Source of the DNA: Scleroderma bovista
Lineage: Eukaryota > Basidiomycota > Agaricomycetes > Boletales > Sclerodermataceae
Direction: 5' to 3'
DNA length: 64,000 nt
NCBI GenBank assembly: GCA_037178675.1
Contig: JAYMGJ010000695.1
Coordinates: 1-64,000 of the forward strand
The notes under the pieces are model-generated. The model did no database searches, had not been told where the DNA came from, and was given only the letters and a program-made list of their open reading frames with translations. The stretch's first letter is position 1; every line of letters begins with the position of its first letter. Of the stretch, positions 56,175-64,000 are shown one piece after another. A program made the translations under genes and the position numbers.

Positions 56175-56783
56175 ATGGCCAACACCCACACCCTTCCTCC
56201 TGACTCGTACTACATCTTCTCGGAGGTTGACGGGAAGTCCCTCAACCTTTGCGATGGCACAGCTGTGGCCCGCGAGCCGGTCGTAGTCGGAAATAAGCAA
56301 TTGCTTGTAGGCATTGTCTTGTCCAAGGCTCACTCCACTGTGAAGATGCTAACCCCCAGTATCAACAGTTCCAGATCCAGCCAGTCGATCCATCGAATAA
56401 TATATACACGATTTGGACCGATGCTTACGATAGGCACGTACGCGGCGGGGATGTCCACATCTACGGGACCTTGGACAGGAAGACTCCACAGAAGTGGATT
56501 ATCACCTATCAGGCAAGCCGCAATGCGTATAAGTAAGCAGCGATCAATACCATCGCACAGAAGGAATTCTTAACATAACCTCGACTTTAGCATCGAGACA
56601 CTAAACCATCGCGCATGGTCCGATCCTGGAGGTAATCCGAATTGTGAGCGCAAGGTAGGCATCTAATGCTTCCAATGACATTGGGACACTGCATTTAATA
56701 TCACATCATTCTAGCTCTACCTCGAGCCCATTTGGAATCCGACTGGACCCCAGCAGACGTTCAGGATTCAGGCACTTGTGTAG
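56175..56783 (+). CDS. small protein of unknown family, paralogue (d)
   Basis: Four exons (56175-56306, 56360-56532, 56591-56654, 56715-56783) join to 145 residues. Start MANTHTLPPDSYYIFSEVDG; then SLNLCDGTAVAREPVVVG, QQFQIQPVDPSNNIYTIWTD, GGDVHIYGTLDRKTPQKW, RAWSDPGGNPNCERK and end LYLEPIWNPTGPQQTFRIQA followed by Leu-Val-stop. It keeps the same three intron positions as the other members and appears intact. Function unknown; see (c) for what the pattern suggests. Confidence 0.8.
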
Positions 56784-57112
56784 GCCCAAAGACGAGGGGA
56801 TATGTAACCACCGAGAACTGGAGACGATAAATCTGTTGAAATCATGTACTATTTTGAGCCGCATAATGGATGCCTTTCCATAGGGCTTTTCCTGATGCCT
56901 TACAACTTTTAGTGCCGGAAATGCTACACAACACCATTTTGTCTATTAGAAATGAAATGAACTGATATTACAGCCGACTACATACTACGCTACGACGAAT
57001 GAAATAAACATTTCATGAGTGATCACATGATCATGATGATACTATGTAGCACATAACCGAGTGTAACCTGCAGAAATTTCTCGCAGCGAAGACGTCTGTT
57101 TCTCCATTGCCA
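56784..57112. other. interval without a supported gene
   Basis: AT-rich 3' flank of paralogue (d) and upstream region of the next gene. No features beyond TGATCACATGATCATGATGA, a short inverted repeat near 57020. Confidence 0.4.
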
Positions 57113-59605
57113 ATGCCACCCAAAACAGCGAAGACGGGAGGTACTTCTTGGGTACCAGTAAGCATTGTATCCGTCACAGCGTCGTGTCCTCGCTCACAAG
57201 TGAGACTGTCATGGGTAGGTGTTCCTGGACGGAAGTGACGCGACTCTCTTCAAGGCTTTGGACCCAAAGGTTCAGGAGCGCTGGCGCATCCAGCGACAGC
57301 TGAAGAATGCGTTGCTAGGGTATAGTACCCTGAAACTCGTTCAAAACGAAGACAGGCTAGTCTTTGGACTTGGAACCCGCGAAAGCTCCAGCCCAAGCAA
57401 ATCCGCCGACTAACCAAATCTTTCAAAAGCGACGGTCTTGACCGATTCGACCTTAAAAGCGTTATGCCCATCGTCGTGCCAAAGGACAGCATCGACCTGA
57501 GGCATCTGCAAAGCTAAGCGTCACTGTGGCCAGCCATAATGACGCTTAACTGAATTGCTTTGCTTAGCCGACTCGTCTCACCCAATCAGAGAGGTCACCG
57601 AAGTATTCAAAAGTGTAGCGTCACTGGGGGCCTCTCTCAGATGCGACCTCACTCACGCTAGACCCTAGCGAGCCCTCCAAGCTAACCGAGCTGAAGCTAC
57701 AGCCTAATTGCCATGGGATGGCAATCAAATGTGCGGGGAGGAAGCACCGCCTCCAGGCCCTCAAGTTGTACTTATGTACGAGATCTCAGTATTCCACAAT
57801 TGGTCCAGTACTAATGGAGATGCCCGAAATGAACGTTCGCTGGCTCCAAGGACACCTTTGTGGACCATATGGCGGGGTTAGTCCCTTATAATATATCATT
57901 TTTTCTCAGTGATTTATTTCTTAGCTATTATGTGTCGCCATCAGTCATGGCAAAGAGATTAGATTGATCTCTGCCTAAGCTCGTATGATCTACGCGACAG
58001 CGAATTCAATAGAATGTTCAAGCTTCATAAGATGGCAATCGAGGACACAGGCAGCTCCCAGGCGGTGGAACATGTAGACAAGGAATTTGCTACAACATGT
58101 ACTGTGCTTGACCAAGCAGGATGTACACGCATGAGACATCTACTGCAAGCCACTGTAAACGCATTCACTTATTCCCTCCATTGACCGACCTGTTCGCAGA
58201 ACCTCCTCGACATCATCGATACTGCATGGTCATCACACATGTCTACACAAGCAGTCAAAGCGTTTGCTTGCATGGCCGACAATGATTATGCTTCTGCATA
58301 CGAAGAATATGTATTGCAGGCGTCCGAAGACATTGCTACGCATGTAATGCAGGAACACGTACGCAAGGAGGTTTTTCCAGAACTTCTCCCGCTCCTGGAT
58401 GGCTTCGCTGCCAAGTTCAAATCCATCTGACTAAACCACACTAGTCCATTCTTCGGGCTTCCAGTCCTCACGCAAGGGCCCCTCCGCGTACTAACTTCAC
58501 ATTTCAGACGCATCCAAGAGGCACTCAGGCAGGTACGTGCCCAGGTCCTTTCACAGCTGTTACTAAGGGAAACAGGTGTCAAGGTGGTTTGACCCACTCG
58601 TAGACTACTCAGTCGCATTCAGCAAGACGACAACTGCTCCATCACACATGCAAGCAGCCATTGACGCACTACGAAGTCATGACCGTCTCAAATCCAACTC
58701 ACCTGTCCGTGAAATTGTCAGTAATTCATGTAGTCTTGCAGCCGGCGATTGATGGTCATTCAACGTAGCTGTTGGAGTGCATCTTAACAGGCTGCAGGGC
58801 ATGTCTGGACATGGAGATTGAACTTGCAGACGTTTCCCATACTGGCAGAGTATCCAGCACGAGGGAGCTCACATTTCTTTTCCCTGAAAGATCTAAGCAA
58901 CCACCAGTGCCTACACCTCGAGGAGATCATTATGAAGCTGCTCCGAAATTGTCCCCAAAATATTCCCTCAAGCAGCTGGCAAACACTCAGGAGAACGACG
59001 CAATTCAGCTCACACATCTTCGTTCGCACGCCACCCAACTTGTGAAAGCCATGCAACGCGCAGCAAAGGCGAAGGATCCTGTCCCGCTCAGCAGCCACGC
59101 TAACCGTGAAATCGATGGTATCCATCTAGTCCATCGCACCTCGTGGGGTTGGCAGGTAGTGTCTTCCAACTCGAGACTTCGTGAATTTCAAACTGTGGCC
59201 GGCGCGGCAGTACTAGTTATCAAGGAATACAGACCTGAGCTTTTCACGCCAGGGTCCGGCGCTGAGTTTTTACGCTGTTTACTTCTTAAGAAGGTTAATC
59301 TATTTACAAAGCCATCCTACATGGCCGGCAAGGGAGCGCAGTTCACCTTTGCTGACCAGGTCATCCACAAACCTCTCACTGGGAAAGAATTTTTCCCTAT
59401 TGGCGACCTTTTTGCTAAATTGGAAGAGAAAATGTCTCGCAAATCTGATGCTGCAATAATTCAGAATCTGATCAAGGCAATCGAACGCTGCCCATTTGCG
59501 TGGCGTGACCTTGACAATGAGGACAACGTCAAATCCCCGCCCATCGATCAAGAGATAGACCAATACCTCAGGACTTTGGCCAGGGTGAGCTACGTGCCAG
59601 TCTAG

Positions 59606-59642
<37 letters not shown>

Positions 59643-60302
59643 CATAGAGCGGCGTCATTTCCACCACAGGTTCTAACAAAAAGAGCATACAGGAGACGGA
59701 ATGGCGCTGACAATCCAGAGCAAGATGAAAAAATGTTCAACATCATCTTTCGTGGAACAGGAGAAATGACGGTGATCCCGAAAGGCAACCGAGTTCCTCG
59801 ACGTGCGCATCGAGCTGCCGAAGTCATGGCGGACATCCAGGTCGAGCACAGCAGTGACGAGCGTGCCGAAGCCGATACAGAACTTGACACTATCAATGTG
59901 ATAACGAACAATGGATGTGGAGATGTCTTCAATTCCAGCAATAACTTGGTTGACGATCCAGCCATAAAGCCAGCTATAAATACAACCACTGGTGCAGCTG
60001 CGAGTCTTGATGCCAGACCAACCGGTGGTCAGATGGCTACTTCTAGCAAGTTCCCATCTGAGCATGATGCTTCGCAAAGGAAAAGACAACGAACCTACAC
60101 CTTGTCTTGTGGTAGTGATGACGGTCGTGGTGGGTGTTCTCACTTGCTTCAGGTAACTTCTAGTCCTCACTATGACCAGATTTCAAATACCCACGGCTTT
60201 AACGAAACACAGCAACGGATAAAGTACCTGCAGATTATACAATACTCAACCAGTCATGATAGTATATCCTCTAATGAATCACAAGTTTTGGTATCCAAGT
60301 AA
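57113..60302 (+). pseudogene. large gene of unknown function with ParB/DGQHR-like motif, probably frameshifted
   Basis: Exon 1 (57113-57157, MPPKTAKTGGTSWVP) splices to 57219 (FLDGSDATLFKALDPKVQER, NALLGYSTLKL). Near 57380 the frame must shift by one base to continue NPRKLQPKQIRRLTKSFKSD and MPIVVPKDSIDL. Further blocks are LTELKLQPNCHGMAIKCAGR with KHRLQALKLYL (57.68-57.78), FKLHKMAIEDTGSSQAVEHV (58.0), NLLDIIDTAWSSHMSTQAVK (58.2), VSRWFDPLVDYSVAFSKTT (58.58) and a long exon from LLECILTGCRACLDMEIELA (58.77) to QYLRTLAR (59.58). The last exon is VLTKRAYRRRNGADNPEQ onward, with a disordered tail to a stop at 60302. PIVV...GRKHRLQAL resembles the ParB-like/DGQHR arrangement. A second problem is a stop after AAKFKSI at 58429. 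The alternatives are two genes or sequence errors. Confidence 0.5.
59609..59639. repeat. (CT)n microsatellite in an intron
   Basis: About fifteen CT dinucleotides lie in the intron between the exons ending at LRTLAR and beginning VLTKRAYR. It may act as an exaggerated polypyrimidine tract ahead of the ATCATAG acceptor. Confidence 0.9.
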
Positions 60303-60567
60303 CTTAGAGTTAGCTCGGAAACCTGAAATCAGAGAACTGAGTGCGGCAACTGGCCAATGCTATTCAATGATATGACCTTCGCTATGGATGTAGCACTACA
60401 TGGCTTGGAGTGAGGTGTGTCATGTTGTAATTCATGTTTCGCAACTCTGCCATTTCGCAAAACCGGTGCAAAGATAGTATGTAGTGGCTCCAATCTCGAA
60501 GCCATGTATTTCGCATGGAATCTAGCATCTACCACCTTCCTTGTATGTACCTGTCCCACCCCGATGA

Positions 60568-62435
60568 TCACACAACCTGATACGATTTCGTGTTTACAAC
60601 TCGCTCGCATGAAAATGACACGTCTCCACCATCAACGCGTTCCGCACGAGCAACGTCAACACCCGCAACACTTCCCTGAGCTGCAAAAGTCACGTGGACA
60701 GGGAAAAACACTCCTGCGTCCTCCCCGCCGATAGAGAATTCAAGTGTACCAGACCGTGCATCGTCCACACTGACTCGGGGGATGCTCCAGTCCAGTGCAT
60801 GAGCGCCAGGGTTGAGTGTCCATGTTGATGGCTCGGAATGGGTCGATACGGTGGGATAGGACCCAACACTAGTGATTAGAGTAAGGAGGGTCCGTATTAT
60901 ACAAGGTAAGGAAACTTACGGGAGTGGAATGGAGATGACCACATCATAGAGTGTCATTTGTTCGTTTTCAAGTTCGTATTCGATATTCACGTCGCACGTT
61001 CCCTCATTAGAAGGCGACGGCCAACAGTTGACTGCCAAACGATGCCCATCAGCAATGGACAAATGCAGGTTAAACCCGCCGCGTACTCGATAGTGGAACA
61101 TAGCTTTCGTCAGTTCCGTCATATCGCCACTTGAGCACCCCAAGGGCCTGACCAACAGGGAACGCTCGGGCGGAGTCCTTGAGTGCAACAATTTTCTCGC
61201 CTGCACCGGGTGCGAACTTGGCGACGTTTGGGTGTTGCTTGAACTGGAGGTCCGTTCCAAACCCCGGTGCGAATGGTGACAGCGCCAATCGGATATGTGC
61301 GAACTGAGGGTCGGATACCTGCAAATTCATCTCTCCACGAAGCTCAAGCGACTTGGCACCACCCTCGCGCAGGAGGGAAACAGAGAGCGTCTCCTTGACG
61401 GAAACATGCACGCTGCATCCATAACAATAAGAAACCCTTATGGGTTGGGATTTCCTTTAGGTGCTACTCACCTCTCTGGAGTAACCGTGGGCAGGTTGCT
61501 TCGGACCTCAGTCTTCGTAGGGGCTGCATGTTCATTCATCACTGGAGTCGAAGGCGTTGATATCTCTTCCGAAGAGATGACTTCCCCACCAAGCGCATCG
61601 AGCAGCTCTGCTTGCCGCGTTTTCTTACTTCCGAGTTTCATGCCACCACTCTTGAATGCCGGAGGTCGCGAAGCAGCAGGCGCAGGTGATGCGGTGCGCA
61701 CAGGCGCAGGTTCCGCGGTGTCGAAACGTGAAATAGGCGTATAGCCCGACCCTCCCGCGCCGAGGTACGACGACCCACCGCCAATACCACCAGCTGCGTT
61801 CCGTTTTTGCTGTTCCCGGCGTTGCATCTCGAGTTGACGTGCGCGGCGTTTGAGCTCTTCTTTTGCCTCCGCCTCCTTGTTCTGTAAAACGGAACGTATG
61901 TAGATAATACGTCTGATATAAGCAGGTGAGGAAGAAACATACCCGAGCAATGATCTCCTGAATCTTTTCTTCATGCGATTCCATCTCGAGAATGCTGCGA
62001 ACTTGCATAAGAGAGACCTGTTCGCGATATCCAAGACTGACGATCTCATCAAAGGCGCTCAAAAGCTCAAATGCAACGCGATGAATCTCGCGCTCATTGG
62101 GAGTACGACATAGGTCAGCGACGACACGCGCGAAAAGATGGAGTGTTTCGATGTCTTGAAGGATATTCGAGGCTTTATTGGTGATGAGAAGGATATAGAG
62201 GTCTTCCAGGGGCTGATACACAAAGCGCACTTCGGAGGTTTCAACGGAGGTGTGTTGAGAGTTGGGGGGTATGAGTTTTGGGAAAGAGGCTAGGAGAGAC
62301 TCGATTCGCATCCTCGACATGGGGTGGAATTGTCGTGAGATGACGCCCTTGCCACCTTTCGTGCATATCGAAGCTGCTAAAACAACCTGTTGGACGGTAG
62401 GTATTCTGGTTGGAACACAGCGAGATACACACCAT
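60568..62435 (-). CDS. RET2: coatomer subunit delta (COPI delta, archain)
   Basis: Six exons (62435-62433, 62386-61943, 61881-61472, 61412-61087, 61031-60920, 60868-60568) join to 531 residues; the first coding exon is the ATG alone. It is part of the COPI coat for retrograde Golgi-to-ER vesicles. The N-terminal longin-like domain reads VVLAASICTKGGKGVISRQF, YQPLEDLYILLITNKASNIL, SLMQVRSILEMESHEEKIQE, followed by the basic helix NKEAEAKEELKRRARQLEMQ. A Pro/Ala/Ser linker leads to the mu-homology domain: LELRGEMNLQVSDPQFAHIR, GQALGVLKWRYDGTDESYVP, INCWPSPSNEGTCDVNIEYE, GVFFPVHVTFAAQGSVAGV and the end NTKSYQVV. Length and motifs match fungal orthologues and nothing is broken. Confidence 0.95.
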
Positions 62436-64000
62436 CTTTGTATTCTAAGTTGTCGATACAGGTGAAACAAGGACTGCAACGTGTATGGTAGTGTTGCACA
62501 GCCACCTCACTAGGAAAGGTTTGCTATGACGTGGTTTACAGCGTAGGCTTATCATGTCTACGGGAAATATTCAAGTGACATCCTCACCACTATGCACTGA
62601 TACAAGCAATTTCTACATACACAAGGAAAGAAGTGTCACGGTAGCAAGAACGGGGGGGGGGATCTAACATAGTCCGACAATTATGTAAAGTGAGAGAGGG
62701 GAAGCACAGAACCCAACATTTTTAAGTGAGACCGTGGCTAGACAAAGCTACCCTAGTAGCGCAGTAGTAAGGACTCACAACAAGAGAAATGGAATAATGT
62801 GCGCAAATGAGAGATACCCGTTGGATTGTGCAGTAGGGGCTTCTCTGGAAGTGTAGGAGGAAGTTGGACTTACTACGCTCCATATTCGACCTGTGAGTTG
62901 GGTAAGTGTATTTCCTGGCTGAATTGATGTGCACCTTTTTTTCACTAGCCCCGTTTCAAGTGGCCTTCAGGCGCAAAACATCATCTCCAGGGGATGAACC
63001 TGGCACGAATCCAATGCAGCCAGTGTTGTAGGGGAAACGTTAGCAAAGCAAAAGGCTCACATTACACAAATCGCGATGGATGATCACTACCATAGATCAC
63101 TGGCCCATACTATGATATCGTACCTCGTTACAAGGGATTTTGTTCGAGATTTTTCCTTGGGCAGTTACCAGGACGGTCCAAAGGAAATAGGGCTGATGGC
63201 AAGCTGGGCAGCGATGAGGGGTCACTGACACATGTGAGTACAATCAGGGAAATCTGGCTCTTACATGGCACCCCTCCCTGATGGAGAGGTATCAGGAAAG
63301 GAATTAACAATCCTTTCTTTGCTAGCTATAGCCAGCGCTCGTGCTCGTTGGATCGTATGGGCATAACTTACATCTATCCGTCGCAACAAACTACATGGCA
63401 TGATGGGACGTATGTACTTGCGTTCCACTCCGAATGTTCGAGTACTGAGGGAGAGAGAACCAGTTTCCATTCTTTGCAACTGGTTCGAGGCGGGTATTTC
63501 AAAGGCCTCTAGCTGTCGCTTGCACTGGAGTTACTGCACCTGACCAACTTTCGTGGACAGCCCAACAGTGCCGTGCGATTCGAATCGACGTGCAGCGTAG
63601 CAAGAAAACGATTGACACCCGATTGTGGTCCACTCGAGCCCGCATCCAACGCAGTTCCCAAGGATGAAACATTTGACCAAGATGTGGCATTTGACCATGG
63701 ATACAGCAAGCAGTTGGCTAGCAGGATACTTGTTGGTACACGGTATACCGGGAACTCGCACGGCCATACTCCCATATCAGGTATCGACACTTTGTCTACA
63801 ACTGGGCAGCATGCCAGCATCTGGTGAATGGTACAGGCTATTCTCACTGTGAGAAGTGCAAGGTGCCTTTCGGGTTGTTTCGAAGCGGACGAGAACGGGA
63901 CCGGATGGCATTTGCTATGTTTTCCATGCTCGTCACATTCAAATTTCACTGCCCCACCAGCGTCAATCGCACCCATTCCGAATAATCAACCATCCTATCA
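62436..64000. other. terminal 1.6 kb without a supported gene
   Basis: The first part should be the RET2 promoter (minus strand). A G10-like run (GGGGGGGGGG) lies at about 62652. Minus-strand frames at 63976-63509 and 63479-63261 are open but show no domain or coherent splice pattern, so no gene is called. Confidence 0.4.

Noticed and set aside
62940..63020. Possible tRNA (CCAGGGGATGAACCTGGCAC with a nearby CGAATCC)
   Set aside because: No complete cloverleaf with acceptor and anticodon stems could be formed by eye; no tRNA is called anywhere in the window.
63509..63976. Minus-strand frame of 155 residues at the window end
   Set aside because: No domain, no plausible splice partner, and heavy overlap with frames on the other strand; insufficient to call a gene.

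Overview
The window looks like nuclear DNA of a filamentous basidiomycete, most likely an Agaricomycete. Nearly every recognisable gene is split by many short GT-AG introns (about 45-65 bp), and joining the exons restores intact conserved proteins. The content also fits: PRMT5, a GPI-anchored KRE9/KNH-like protein, a CaCA exchanger, a double-length fungal phosphofructokinase, a Bqt4-like inner nuclear membrane protein, COPI delta, I9 protease inhibitors and a DIRS-type (tyrosine recombinase) retrotransposon. I see no prokaryotic or organellar signal.

Layout. 1-5.6 kb: the 3' end of an unknown gene, PRMT5 (12 exons) and a small GPI-anchored protein. 5.7-14 kb: an AT-rich, repeat-dominated block with an 81-bp tandem array, a frameshifted P-loop GTPase gene, 216-bp and 99-bp direct repeats and a 1.1-kb palindrome of trinucleotide repeats. 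14.2-18.4 kb: a decayed urease gene abutting a degenerate retroelement gag. 19.2-26.8 kb: two intact housekeeping genes, a Na+/Ca2+ exchanger-like transporter (minus) and 6-phosphofructokinase (plus).

27-43 kb is a locus reshaped by duplication and transposition. Broken I9 inhibitor copies follow PFK. A large UvrD-like helicase gene (minus, 29.3-40.9 kb) is interrupted by a DIRS element of about 4.9 kb (gag, RT-RNase H, tyrosine recombinase), and the helicase segment expected to carry the Walker B motif is missing. A decayed PFK exon and two intact I9 genes follow. 43-46 kb: Bqt4-like protein and a paraoxonase-like protein. 47-57 kb: four paralogues of a small protein family that I cannot name, two of them forming an inverted duplication; three share the same core promoter. 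57-62.4 kb: a damaged gene with a ParB/DGQHR-like motif, and COPI delta (RET2).

The strongest candidate for something undescribed is the 81-bp array at 7.0-8.7 kb. Read on the minus strand, in the sense of the adjoining GTPase gene, each copy is a 78-nt intron-like unit (GTGAGT donor, CTCAC, CAG/TAG acceptor) separated from the next by exactly 3 nt. A smaller neighbouring array at 11.3 kb repeats GTAAGT donors in the same way. Exon structures were derived by eye from splice consensus and reading-frame continuity; for the intact genes the summed exon lengths are multiples of three.
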